From contig OX485807.1 in NCBI GenBank assembly GCA_950295325.1, positions 42,624,440-42,688,439 of the forward strand: a stretch of DNA of 64,000 bases, in the 5' to 3' direction. Below the pieces are notes generated by a model, which saw only the letters and a program-made list of their open reading frames with translations, had not been told where the DNA came from and did no database searches. Below, one piece after another: positions 52,082 through 63,720 of this stretch. A program made the position numbers and the translations under genes. Position 1 is the stretch's first letter. Every line of letters begins with the position of its first letter. Origin of the DNA: Polytrichum commune (Eukaryota; Streptophyta; Polytrichopsida; Polytrichales; Polytrichaceae).

Positions 52082-53300
52082 TAATTGCACATACCTATCA
52101 GTGTTGGGTATCTCGTAAGAAGTAAAAAGTAAAGTAAAAATCCCTAGAAATCCATAAAAATCCTAAACCCTAAATCTTGGTGTTGGCAACAAGAGCAGTT
52201 GAAGGACACATTCTGAAAGTGAGCAAGAGGAGCCTCCTCATGTTCGACAGTCTCTTGTTGTTCCACTCTTGGAATTCAAGGATGTTTTGTCGTCTTTTTG
52301 ACTTGGAATTTATCCACTTGGAATTTCGACTATGAAAGCTCTCATTTTCCTCGCTAGGTCACTCGACCTCAGTCTGCCAGTATCAATGTACGAATTTACT
52401 TGACTCATGTTTGAAACCCCAATAAGCAGTTTCGCATCGTCGCCACGACTCCTAAATTGCAATTTTATAGTCTCAATTTGATCTCATCTTACTTCTGATC
52501 TCATTTTGGTGAAAGTCTTGGTCGCCTTCGAATTTTTTTCTTTGTCTTCTCTCTGAAAACCTTAAACCTTGGCTTGCAACATCTTGATGAAACCATTTTT
52601 GTAGGCTACGCCAGATTTTAAGATATTTTTTCTTATTTTTCGTCCTCAAAATCAGAATTTTATCAATCTAAACAATCAGAACCTTCCAAATGGGGAGGTG
52701 AATTCTCCTAATTCACCTTCAGCAGATCCATTTACAAAAATTTAGGGTTCCCAGCTCTTGAAACAATGATTGATTTCAAACAAAATTCAAATCAAATCTC
52801 TTGTGAGAATAGTCTATCTGATGGTTACTGTGTAAATTAATTGCCACTCTCCCGTCAAGCTCTTGTTTTGCTTTGATGATTTTGTCTGGAAGGGTTTTAA
52901 GATTAATTCCTCTTCGAGATAACCCAGGCTTTAGAATCGTTTGAATAGTGAGTGGATCATTAGAGTTGTCAGATTTTACTTTACCTTAATCTCTAGTCTC
53001 CTTCATGTTGGCTGATTCAGAAAGATGTTGTTAATGTCTATAATGAAATGTATCAATTGTTTGATGAGACACATTTTCAAATTATTGGCCTATATCAGGG
53101 CTAAATCTTCCTTGTAAACTAGTACAAGAAATGTGTATAGGTTACTTGAGATATAATGAATCTGTGTAGTTGCTGAATGCAATCTTTTTGAAATTTCTCC
53201 ATGTTTTTGAGCTGCAGAAGACAGAACAAAATGCTTGGACATGACATTCAGAGGCAACCATCTTTCTGACAAAGGATTGTTGCCTTAGTTGTTATCAACA
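52082..53300. other. Upstream flank of the PPR gene
   Basis: Probably includes promoter and leader of the PPR gene. An upstream leader exon is possible but cannot be fixed. No other gene seen. Confidence 0.35.
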
Positions 53301-56300
53301 ATGAGGGGTTTACAAATCCGAAGCTGGAATGTCCGGTGAGCTAAATAATCCTTTAACTTTACTCTTTCACAATTTTACAAGTGGCTTGCATGTTTGCCTC
53401 TCCTGCAACTTTTGAATACCATGTTTTGTAGATAGTATGAAGGTCCATTTATGCTATTTCAAGCATGGTGGAGGGCTATCCTCAACAATCTTTCCCTTGA
53501 AAAAACGCACCTGACAAGTTCAGAGAAGGTTAGTCTGTGTATGAACGCAGTGTGGGTTGGTTATCTAGTTTTGGTACCTATTATGGCTATAAAGGTGTTA
53601 TAATATTATAAAGAAGTCAATCATTTCCGGCTATAGATTTTGCTAGACAAACATCTATTTCATGCCCACGGTTATGAATAAATCATTAGACCAATTGTAT
53701 CAGGTGGTTCCCCATCTCAGTTATCAATTTCAAATCATGCCTTTTATTTTGGTGTAATATTCATTGTTGAGTCATAAAAAATAATGTCATCTTGATGTAA
53801 TGTAACCGATGCCATATCAAACACTTTTCTTACTCTTGACTTTAAAGGTATCTACCAATGTTACACCAGTATGTAGGTGAATGCATGGTATCAATAATCA
53901 ACATCAATAATGGTAAAGAACGTCCCCGTGGGTATCAAAATTGTGATCCCAATCGAATATTGATATTTGGTGGGCATGTGAAGGTGAGAGAATCTTTGTG
54001 TACCCGAGTTATTATTTGGGTCAAGACCATTCTGAACCGTATTGAAACTAGGGCGATTTTACCTAGGTAGGAAGGTTCTTGCATGGTATATAGACCCGAA
54101 TAGTATTAAAGTCAAAATAATGTCAAATACCCATAACCTACTGGTATCAAAAAACATGAAATGATATAGATACCTGAATGGTATCAAAACAAGATGATGC
54201 TAGTCCAAAACTGGTCTCTACTATTGGCATTTTTGTCTCCACAACCGAAAGGTTATCAACAACTACCTTTTGTGGTGAATATCAATAATGGTTGGTTATC
54301 TTAATTTCTTAAGACCTGTGGAAATTTAAGGTATTGAAAATTTGTTTCTAACTCAATGACATTCTACTGTTGAAATTCTTGCAGAGTTGCTGGGCTACAA
54401 GTTTGGAATTTGGCATTACAAGGGTTAAGTGCTTCTTTCTCAACTGCCAGTGCAACTACAACACAAGATGCTTCAGAAAAAGAGTTACAAGATGGGGGTA
54501 TTTCAAGTGGTCCAATTCTCAGCAGGGATTTAGGAACATTATGTCGGCAAGGTAACCTTAAAGAGGCTTTTAAGATATTTGACAATATGGACAAAGAAAG
54601 CACTCAAACTAGTGTGGATATATACGGTGACCTTCTACAAGGCTGCGCAAAATCAAAATCTCTAGAAATTGGGAAACGGGTTCATGCTCGAATGATTGAT
54701 AATGGGCTTCAAGAAAATATGGTCCTAAAGAATCTGCTTATCACCATGTACTCCAAGTGTGGGAGGGTTGAAGATGCCCGCAGAGTTTTTGACACGATGC
54801 CGAAACGGAACGTTATTGCTTGGACGGGAATTTTGTCGGGAATGGCTGAAGAGGGGAAATTAGATGTAGCCTTACAATATTTGTCTGAAATGCAGAAAGA
54901 AGGGGTTAAGCCAGACGCTGTCTTGTATATAAGCTTACTCAATGCGGTCACAAGATCGAAGGATATCGATCATGGGAAACTCATCCATGACCAAATTGCG
55001 CAAATGGGGTTTGAGAAAAATCTACATGTGGCGAATGCGCTCATTAGCATGTATGCGAGGTGTAGGTGTGTGCAAGAAGCCCAAGACATTTTTGACAAGA
55101 TGCCAGAAAGAGACATTGTTTCTTGGACTGCACTTCTGAATCTTTACTGCAGGCTTGGATATCTTTCGGAAGCCCAGGAGCTGTTTGATCTCATGCCTCT
55201 TCGTGATGTGGTTTCATGGTCAGCTATGATTTCAGGTATGTCCTCAGACTTTGAAGGAGCAAAAATTATAAATTTTAATTTCTCCTTACCCCTGTACCTC
55301 AAGATCTTCAACAAGTGCATTTTTTTACCCTCTGTATTGCAGAATTGCAACTGTTTGTACTCACCATGATGGATATTTGTGGATCATACAAACCGCATGA
55401 GTAATGAAGATAGGGTTTTGTGATTCGGAGAAAACGGACATCACGGTTACTGTCTAAGGTAGATGGGTCTTAAATGGTTACTTTTTCCAACTAGCCCACT
55501 TCTCCTAGGATTTGAAACATGTGGTTAGGACAAGATGGTTAGCAAATTCAAATTGAGGCTGTAGCCAATTTCCTCATAATTTTGGAGCCTATATGAATTT
55601 CTTGTTCATTATCAAAGTGAAGATTCTCGTGCTCATTAAATGTTCATATAGGTCCCCCCCCAACCCCCCCAATTATGTTTACTATTGAGCCTAGAATAAT
55701 ATGATATCATAATGTCAACACGTAGTCCAATCTCTTTCAAACATATGTCTTTTTGATATCCGTTTTTGGAGCCACACCTAAGCCACATACCACTCAAATA
55801 TAGGTGTCCAGTTAACCAAATTTGGCACATCTACCTTACTTCACATCACAAACTTCTGGAGGCAAAATCATCATTTGAGATCAATGAAATATTGAAATAA
55901 CATCCTACACTATCAATAGATTTTGTATTGAGTTGTATATTTATTTTATTATCATATATTATGTGTCACATTATGCTATCGCCTAGCAAATTTCTATGTT
56001 AGAATTCTTTTTCATTGTTATACACCAGTAGGTGTAATTCTGATGTAAATATTACATGATAATTTCACGCTTGGAAGTTTCTGATGTTACTCTAAAAGTC
56101 AAATGTCTACCTCAATATTTTAGAACACTTGTGGTGCTTTTTGTACTCACGATGATCAATGTGTGCTTGTAGGTCATGCACGCCATGGTAGGAGTGAAGA
56201 TGGGTTTGCAGCTTTCCACAAAATGCAAGAGGAAGGCTTGAAACCTGACAAGGTTACATTTCTCACTATTTTGAGCGCATGCAACCACCCCAAGTTTTTG

Positions 56301-57284
56301 GAACGCGGGAAGCAAATCCACGCCCAAATTACAATGGCGAGGTTCGACTCAGATGTCCGATTGGGTAACGCTCTTGTAAAGATGTACACACAGTGTGGGC
56401 GTCTCGAAGAGGCACAGCAGGTTTTTGACAAGTTGGCGAGGAAAGATATGATTTCATGGACCGCGCTATTGAACTCCTACATCAAGTTCAAAAAAGTGAA
56501 GGAGGCGAGAGACATTTTTGACAAAATGCCAAAGAGAGACATAGTTTGTTGGAATTCGATGATCAGTGGGTACGCGAAAGTGGGCGATGGCAAAAAAGCT
56601 CTAGAGTTACTTCAGCAGATGGAAGAAGAAGGTGTCGTCCCCGATTGCATGACCTATGTGGTGCTACTTAACGCATGTGCAAGGATACGTTCTTTGCCGA
56701 AAGCTTTAGACTTTCATTCCCGAGTGCTCATATCAGGTTTCGAAGGTGATCTGTACGTGCAAAATGCAGTGATTGATATGTACATCAAGTGTGGGAGTGT
56801 GGAAACCGCGAAACAGATTTTTGAGAAAATGCCAAGGCGGGATGTGGTTTCGTGGAACTCTTTGCTTTTCGGGTTAGTCCATTCGGGACAGAGGAGGGAA
56901 GCTCTGGATTTGTTTCTAAGGATGCAAGCTGATAGGACGACAAGACCCGACGGTCTTACGTTTCTTGCCGTCCTGTCTGCGTGTAAGAAGGAGGGCCTGT
57001 TTGTCGAGGCAAGCATTTATTTTGATTTGATGAAGCGAGACTATAAGATCAAGCCAACTTGGAAGCACTATAGCCTTCTCTCTAAGGACGGCGTTCCCTT
57101 CAAATCTCAATTGACGCCAAAGTCGAATGTTGGTAGTGGTTGTGAGAGTAGTAGTAGTGCTGCTACAGAAGACGGATCAGATTGTTTGGTACCTCCTGAA
57201 GTTGCAAAGACAATAACTGCAGGTGCTGAGAAGAGCTCAGATGCTTCTCCTTTGAAAAACACGTCAACAGAAACCATTACTTGA
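53301..57284 (+). CDS. PLS-class pentatricopeptide repeat protein, probably mitochondrial
   Basis: Sequence-specific organelle RNA-binding protein. Exons: 53301-53335, 54385-55235, 56173-57284; 1998 nt, 665 residues, GT-AG introns with the frame kept. Exon 1 encodes MRGLQIRSWNVR and joins a basic, acid-free leader ending SASFSTAS, typical of mitochondrial presequences. About 16 PPR motifs follow in P-L-S order (for example VVSWSAMISG, VTFLTILSACN, LGNALVKMYTQCGRLEEAQ, KALELLQQMEEEGV). After the last L-type motif (RPDGLTFLAVLSACKKEG) the protein reaches IKPTWKHYSLL, where PLS proteins normally enter their final motifs plus E and DYW editing domains, but here it turns into a Ser/Thr-rich tail and stops. 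Thus it would bind RNA but lacks a deaminase of its own. Exons 2-3 are certain; exon 1 is a good but unproven call. Confidence 0.88.
55457..55836. mobile_element. TA-flanked MITE, AGGTAGATG family, copy 2, in a PPR intron
   Basis: 380 bp, AGGTAGATGGGTCTTAAATG to GGCACATCTACCT with TA on each side, inside PPR intron 2 (55236-56172). It contains C-rich runs near 55653-55671. Confidence 0.8.
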
Positions 57285-57916
57285 TAGATTAGTGGAGTTA
57301 TGATAATGCACCTGAAATTAAGAGGTTGTCATCATTTATCTGGAATGTATCTTGACTCAAAAATAGGCAGAAGGTGCAGAGTATTGAGAACTCCCATGAA
57401 TGACGACTTTGTGGCAATTGGTGACCCAGCAGAAGCTTTTATGGCAGCCATCGGAACAATAGTTGTTTAAGCATGGAAGGGGAGACCAAGAAAGTGCAGT
57501 GAAGTTCTTCACCAACTATATTTCTGGGTACTCCATAGCTCACGAAGTCAAATAAAAAGTCTTGTCATGCTTTTGACCTAACGTTGATGGAAGTTTGAGA
57601 ATTTTGCATGTCTTATGTGATGAAGTGGTAAATGAAAGGAAACAATAGAACATTTGGATCTGCACTTCAAACTGTACGCATTGCAGGTTAATCAGATTGA
57701 CATGGGTTTTAGAATTCATGAAGCCCACAGCTCTGTCTTTACTAAATAGTAGTAGTCTGGCGACGTTTTCACTGTGCAAGCTTTGAAACAGGTGATGCAG
57801 ATAGTGATTTCAGATTTCACAAGGTTGTCTCTCCTTAATGACTTTTTCCTTTGTGATATAGGACGTCACATGAATTGTTTGGTTTGTTCAAAATAGGTCA
57901 AGTCATTACTGAAGGG
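57285..57916 (+). other. PPR 3' region
   Basis: Follows the PPR stop codon; probably 3' untranslated region. I looked for missing E or DYW motifs (PG.SWIE, HP, final DYW) here and saw none. Confidence 0.4.
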
Positions 57917-58258
57917 GAGGCCCCACACATTCAAAATTGCCGGTTTCAAAACGGAGATTGGTGACCCAAGGCAAAAGAATTCTGACCTTGACATGTGCCA
58001 GTCCTTGGGGAGCTTGGTTTTGAGGTTGGTCCCTCCTTTTTTTCCCTGGTTAAATCCGTCCATTTTCAACTCTGATCAGAAACAGAAGTTTTAACCCTTA
58101 CAAAACTGCCATCTTGGATCGGAGTTGAAAATGGAGGTTTGTCACCTTGAAAAAGGAGGCACCAACATTGGAACCAAAACATGTCAAAGGCCAAAATTCT
58201 CAAGCCTCGGCCTACAGATCTCTGGCTCGATACCGGCGTTTTTGAATGTGTGGCCTCC
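57917..58258. mobile_element. Long imperfect hairpin
   Basis: Arms of about 165 and 145 bp. GGAGGCCCCACACATTCAAA at the left end pairs with TTTGAATGTGTGGCCTCC at the right; CATTTTCAACTCTGATC pairs with GATCGGAGTTGAAAATG near the centre (about 58080-58116). Pairing is interrupted by small bulges. Could be a foldback element or a young small-RNA hairpin locus. Confidence 0.8.
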
Positions 58259-58265
58259 ACATGAG

Positions 58266-58345
58266 GAGGCTATACTGCTTCCAAGTCGGCTTGATTTTAT
58301 AGTCTCACTTCACAGAAGTAGAATATTTGCTTGTCGGTTGCCTAC
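58266..58345 (-). pseudogene. Inverted fragment of a PPR coding sequence
   Basis: The reverse complement resembles the PPR gene's own 57000-57075: GCTTCCAAGT(C/T)GGCTTGAT, TTATAGTCTC and TTGCTTG(T/C)C occur in the same order. It corresponds to the coding region IYFDLMKRDYKIKPTWKHYS, but is frame-shifted. About 75 bp, diverged. Either a rearranged piece of this gene or of a paralogue. Confidence 0.65.
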
Positions 58346-60595
58346 CAACGGAACAGAAGCTACTTGAGCCAATCAATTGCACAGTGCAGAGCCCGAACAT
58401 TTGGAACAGGCATCATTGGTTATGTTTCGTAGCCTTCAATGATTGTACCAGCCCTGGATCTGACAAGGCAAACATGCATTATTAATCTTCTTCTTTTTTG
58501 TTTTTGGGCCAAAATAGTATTCCAATGAAATTGATTTTGAAGTCTGGGAAGCCAAAAGGCTTATGGGACTAAAAGCACATCAAGATGGTGTCAAACTAGT
58601 TAATTCCCTAGAGTGGCAGAGTGCGGTAAATGAAAGAAACATTTGAGACTCATTGATACTACGTTCTCAAGTAGTGATTGAAACTTATATATGATGGGAT
58701 TTATATCGAGAACACTCCAACGTAAAGAGTGCCTAATTTTCAACTACACCATAAGAGCAAAGAAGTAACAAATTGCCACACACACACACACCTTATAGAT
58801 AGTGACCTCACCACTATTTAATGTTTTATGAGCACACCGCATTGTTTACTGTTACACTTGCTCCATGTTGTACTCAAATTTGGCAATCTCCTTATTTGGG
58901 GTAGAAACCGGATAGTATGATGGGAGCTAGGGAAGAGGAATTCCTTTCACCAACTCATATTGAAATGGAATTGGGTGAAGAAAATGGAAATAGTAAGGTA
59001 AACGTACCTAAATCAAGCATAGCAAAAGTCCAGACACCTATATTCGAGTGGTACATGGAACAAACACCAAAAAGACATGTGTTTAAAAGAGATTGGACAA
59101 CGTGCTGAAAATAAAATAACCATTCTTAAGCTTTCAATACTTAGCATGATTGGGAGGACCACCTATATGACCACTTAATGAACACATATCTTTCACCACT
59201 TTGACAACGACTAAGATACTCATAGGAGCTCTGAAAATTATGAAGCAAATGACTACGGGCACGATTTGGATTCGACAATCACCTCGCACTGATTGCGTGT
59301 TTCACATACTATGCGAAGCGTGTGACGAGAGACGAAAAAAGATGGCCAAATAACACACGTCTAACTCACATCTTCCCCAACATAATGAACGCAAAGTATG
59401 TCACTAGGGCAACCTTTTCGACCTCCTCACGATGGAAGTCGAGATCTCGCCTGGTTGTCCCTTTACAACAGAGTTTCAAGTGCTTTGTTTGTCTGTCTGT
59501 CTGTCTGCCTGCGTCGTGAGGCCTTTTATAAGAGAGCTGTTTGATGGTCACTCGCTAGTCCTCAGCAGCACGTGCAATTCTATTTTTATTTTTTTGTGGG
59601 TTGCACTTGTGCATTTGCCTCATGAATGTAAGTTGCATGGATTGATGAACCTCACCAAACCAGTTATGGCTTTCAGAAGTTGTCGCCACTCCTACTTCAC
59701 AAATACGTTCTCAGTGCTCACCAGGGAACATATGTAGCTTTAATAATTGCAACAATACAATTGTCAGTCGTTCGTTTAATGCCACCCACTCGAAAATCTA
59801 CTTTGCTCAAAGTCACTCACGATCACTGAAAGCCGTCTATCAAAACCATGAAACTGGATTTCTAGGAATCCTTGATGCTCCTTCTGTCGACACTCCTGGG
59901 AGGTGTATTGTTCTAAATCACGTACAAGTATACGCGAGTGCACAAAAGGAGTGTTAATCTGACCTTCGTCGTATTACAAATACATATTTTATACAAATTA
60001 TAACTTGTAGTTATGTACATGTCTGTGACGACATTTAGAAGAAATATATACAACATCTGTAGTTGTATGATTGTGTCATCAAATTTTATAACATATGTGT
60101 CTTTTTTAAAAGATATTGGCTTGTGTTGGCATCGAAAGGGAACCAATAAGAAGTGGTGGACATACGATGTTACGGATCGTTTGATGGTAGACTAAGAAAC
60201 AGTACTTTCATTAGCTTTTATGACGTATATTGTAGACTTAGACGCATCTGAGTTACATTTGGACGATGAAAAAAGCTTCAATGACTTCATTGTTGAATGC
60301 TAGGGTTTGCATGATACGTATGAGAGGGGTTGTTAGTTATACTGGAGCATATTTGTATACTTGTATTAATGACTATGTAAGAATGTAAACTTGAGATGGC
60401 AAGCTTATCCGGAAAAACATGGGTTTGTAGGTTTGCCTGTTGTAACTGCCGGTTGCCGACTAACAAGTGCCAACACACAATTTGTAGGTTTCATATAGTC
60501 AACCTTTTGAAGTAAGTCTAGCATGGGCCTAGTTCTCCCAATGCTCCAAGAGACAAGCGCAAGGGAAACTTTCTCAAACACCAAATGCTTGAATA
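58346..60595. other. Intergenic DNA, partly repeat-derived
   Basis: About 59020-59110 matches the AGGTAGATG MITE family (GACACCTATATTCGAGTGGT, AAAAGAGATTGGACAA). A (TCTG)n run lies at 59488-59510. No gene recognised; open frames at 59322-59737 surround the microsatellite and look fortuitous. Confidence 0.45.
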
Positions 60596-60896
60596 AGGTA
60601 GGAGCACCTTAAAACCGAGAAGTTAAGGTATTTGACATACATGTGGCAGCCATATGAACCAAAGTTTTCTATTCTCAAGTAGGAGAAAAGAATCCAAGTG
60701 TCCTACAAGTTCTTTTTGTTTTCCCCCCTCCAATATTAAGCTAAATACAAACTTTTGAAAAGAAAACTATCTTGTTACCCAAAACCATTAGGTGAGGCCA
60801 ATGTTCACATGGTGAATATTCTCAAAATGTACTTATTATGCAAGATTTTGATGGTGTTGGTTTTGGGTGTTGTCTTGGTTTAAGGTGCTCCTACCT
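60596..60896. mobile_element. TA-flanked MITE, AGGTAGGAGCACC termini
   Basis: 301 bp. AGGTAGGAGCACCTTAAAAC at the left and GTTTAAGGTGCTCCTACCT at the right are near-perfect inverted ends, with TA outside each. No reading frame. Confidence 0.85.
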
Positions 60897-61557
60897 TAAG
60901 GTCATAACCTAAAAGAACTGGAAGATCAAAGATGGTTTCATATTTATTTTATTTCTCTTCTGATTTATTTTTTAATTTTTGACGTAGAGAATGAAGTCTT
61001 TTATTGAAAAATCTCACCCAGTATCACGGATCAAAAGTCACCTACAACGAATGATGATCTCACTTCATGTTTACAACTCCTATAATTTTCCTGAATGCAA
61101 TTTTTGTAATAACCTCTAGTTTTTGTTTTTGTTTTTGTGTGTTGCAGCATTTACTGTGTGGCAAAAGTCATAAGTTTTGGAGGTGATGAATTTCTTTTTT
61201 TCTGACTTCAACCATGTTATTTAGTGCACTTTATTAGCCAATCGAACCACGGTTCAAGGGATTCTAATGGTTATTGAAATTATGGCTGACTTCCAAAAAT
61301 AAATGTTTAAAATCTGATCTACTAGTGATCATGAATGACAATATTTCTTAGTCCAACTGTACACAACTTGTCTAAAAATCATCCTCTCAAACTCTCATTT
61401 GAATGACAACTCTAAAATTTGGTCTTCAAATCATACTTTATGAGACATCTTCGATACAAGGTCAATTACCAAGCTTTAAGGGTTAACAACAAAGCCCTCT
61501 AAAGTGGCATGAAACCCCCTATTTGGGGGTCTTCTCTTTGGAGAACTTTTATAGATA
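60897..61557. other. Intergenic DNA with no recognised gene
   Basis: AT-rich, no supported feature. Confidence 0.4.
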
Positions 61558-61573
61558 ATTTTACTTTGTTTTT

Positions 61574-61752
61574 TTTTTTGAGATAGAAGGCTAACAGGCC
61601 AGCGTCAAAGCACAAGAGGCAGTTGACCACCTAGCAAGTTTTTCCGTCAAGTAGAGAGGAGATTTCACAGTCGGGATTCGAACCGCCAACCTCTTCCTTG
61701 AGATTTGGGTATCTCTCCACCATCATCCGGTAGTTTAAGGTCATGTCGGACC
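61574..61752 (-). mobile_element. tRNA-derived SINE, full length
   Basis: On the minus strand: a head with an A-box-like TGGTGGAGAG, a perfect B box GGTTCGAATCC (plus 61674-61684), a body ending TTAGCCTTCTATCTCA and a poly-A tail. It is flanked by a 16-bp target duplication, ATTTTACTTTGTTTTT, at 61558-61573 and 61753-61768. Internal pol III promoter, A tail and long target duplication are the defining SINE features. Confidence 0.9.
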
Positions 61753-61771
61753 ATTTTACTTTGTTTTTAAG

Positions 61772-61849
61772 ATCTGGCGTTGGCTATGTTGGCCTTCTGT
61801 CTCAATAAATAAATTTATTATTTAAAAAATAAAAATAAAAATAAAAAAC
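61772..61849 (+). mobile_element. 5'-truncated SINE relative, opposite orientation
   Basis: 78 bp: GTTGGCCTTCTGTCTCAATA followed by an (AAAT)n-type A-rich tail, similar to the 3' end of the neighbouring SINE (TTAGCCTTCTATCTCA). Flanked by ACTTTGTTTTTAAG at 61758-61771 and 61850-61863. Confidence 0.7.
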
Positions 61850-62109
61850 ACTTTGTTTTTAAGAGTTCAAGAATATCATCAGGTTAACAACACGTCTCGA
61901 GAAAGTCCATGGGGATCTGTACGTAATTTGGGCATTGCTAAAATGGCCACTAGAATGCATCCTCTAAATACAACTCTAAATTGGGTCTTTGCATTTACTT
62001 TATCATACATCTTTAATATGAGGTCACACCGTATTGCCATTTAGGGGTTAGTAGCAAAAGCTCAAAGGTATCTATTTGCAGTTTGGGCACTGCTAGAGTG
62101 GCCACTTCG

Positions 62110-63010
62110 TGCTACTGCTCTCCCTCTTTAGTATGACACGTGTGGGAAACACAAAAAAAAATCGTATTATCGAGGTATCGCCTTCTCATTAATATGGCAA
62201 ATGCCGTATAGTTGTCGTACTATTGAGGGAATACGAAATCATAAGTACTTTGAGCTTAAAAATATATACAACTAGTTTAAGCAATGTAGATGGTATGAAA
62301 TAATAACTTATGACTCCAAACAAATATAAATATTCTCAAGAACTCTTGAAATAGGAGTCCAAAGATCTGTGGTGTTGCCTACCTAAGTTAGCAACTGTCA
62401 TCTTATCTAAATTCCCTACTAACTTTTGAAAAATAATAATTTAATTAACACCAAAATATAGAGAGTTCTCTAATAAGAAACTAGACAACAATGATGCATG
62501 ACGTTTTGCATCAAGATACTGGTGATACTATATCACCCATGTCCAAGGCAACATACTAGGTAGGAGGCCACTCCAACCCTAACCATGTCCATTCTACACT
62601 AGTAACCCTAATTATTTATCATTAAGTTCCCAATGTTAAGTGAAGTTCCCAAGTAGTTCCCAAGTGAAAATGGATGTATTTTAGATGTACATAACATAGA
62701 TGAAAGGAATTCTAGCATTAACTACCTCTTTAATATGAAGAAATTGAGATTCTAAATGTCGCATTATTGAGTGTCGTAGTCGTATAAATGAGGGAGTTTT
62801 GAACTAAAGAGTTTGGTCTCACAAAAATGTGTCATAACATCGAGGGTGTCATATAAACGAGTGTCATATTAATGAGGTTAGACCGTACAGTCCTACCTCT
62901 TTGATACGACACTCGATAGGTCGGCAACCTCGGAATATGACACAAATTTTGTAAACCAAACTTTATAGTGAAAAAAAACTACCTCTATAATATGATTGTG
63001 ACATTGTTAA
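62110..63010. mobile_element. Degenerate pogo-type ends (CCTCTTTAATATGACAC termini)
   Basis: Ends resembling CTCCCTCTTTAGTATGACAC occur at about 62119, inverted at about 62856-62885 (GTGTCATATTAATGAGG) and again at 62887-62915 (CAGTCCTACCTCTTTGATAC after TA), with related words near 62980. This suggests one element of about 770 bp abutting another of about 130 bp at a shared TA. The interior encodes nothing recognised. Confidence 0.45.
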
Positions 63011-63289
63011 TATAACACTCTTGAACTCCCAAAATGCTATTTTATACAGGTAATAAATGTATATACGGTGGGTCTCATACATGTATAAGTACATAATTAT
63101 TATTAAATTTATGTAACTTTCACATATGAAATGTGGATAAAAGAAACGTTAATGTAAATGATGTTAAAACATGGGAACTATGGGAACTAGGTTCTCTATC
63201 TCAAACCCTAATCAAGGAACTTGTTAGCTTTTGTCTCTTTCGCAATAATTTCTCACCAACACCTTAAACCAAGGCGCACAGTCTGTTTC

Positions 63290-63720
63290 TGAGCATTTTG
63301 AATTGGACATTTATCATATTGATTCAATATGCATATTATTGGAAAACTCTTGAAAGTTTACTTCTTTTAGTGGTGCTTTTGTCCAACTCCGAGTCGTATT
63401 GGCAAAGTTATGAGCATTTGAAGGTGAGTTAAGTTTTTTGTATTTGATTTCTAGACCACAATCCGCTTTTGCATATTCTGAGGTCAATTTTGATCCGATC
63501 TTTCTCAGCTACACATTGTTGAAAAGTGGTTGAAATTGTGCTTCTTTTGGTGGTAGTTTTTCTCAATTATGAGTTGTCTTGGCAGAGTTATGACCATTTG
63601 AAGGCTAGTTGAGTTTTAGAAATTGATTTCAAGACAAATGTCTACATTTGCACATTTTGAGGTCAATTTTGATCCGTTCTTTCTTTTCTACATATTGTCA
63701 GAAAAGCTATTGAAATAACT
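63290..63720. repeat. Tandem array, unit about 180 bp
   Basis: Two clear units and one weaker one share GAGGTCAATTTTGATCCG (63480, 63658), TATTG(G/T)(C/A)AGAAAA-like words, CTTCTTTT(A/G)GTGGT and GGCA(A/G)AGTTATGA(G/C)CATTTG. Confidence 0.75.

Noticed and set aside
61574-61752. Functional tRNA gene on the minus strand
   Set aside because: The B box is perfect, but the sequence does not fold as a cloverleaf, is far longer than a tRNA, and has an A tail with a target duplication, so it is a SINE.
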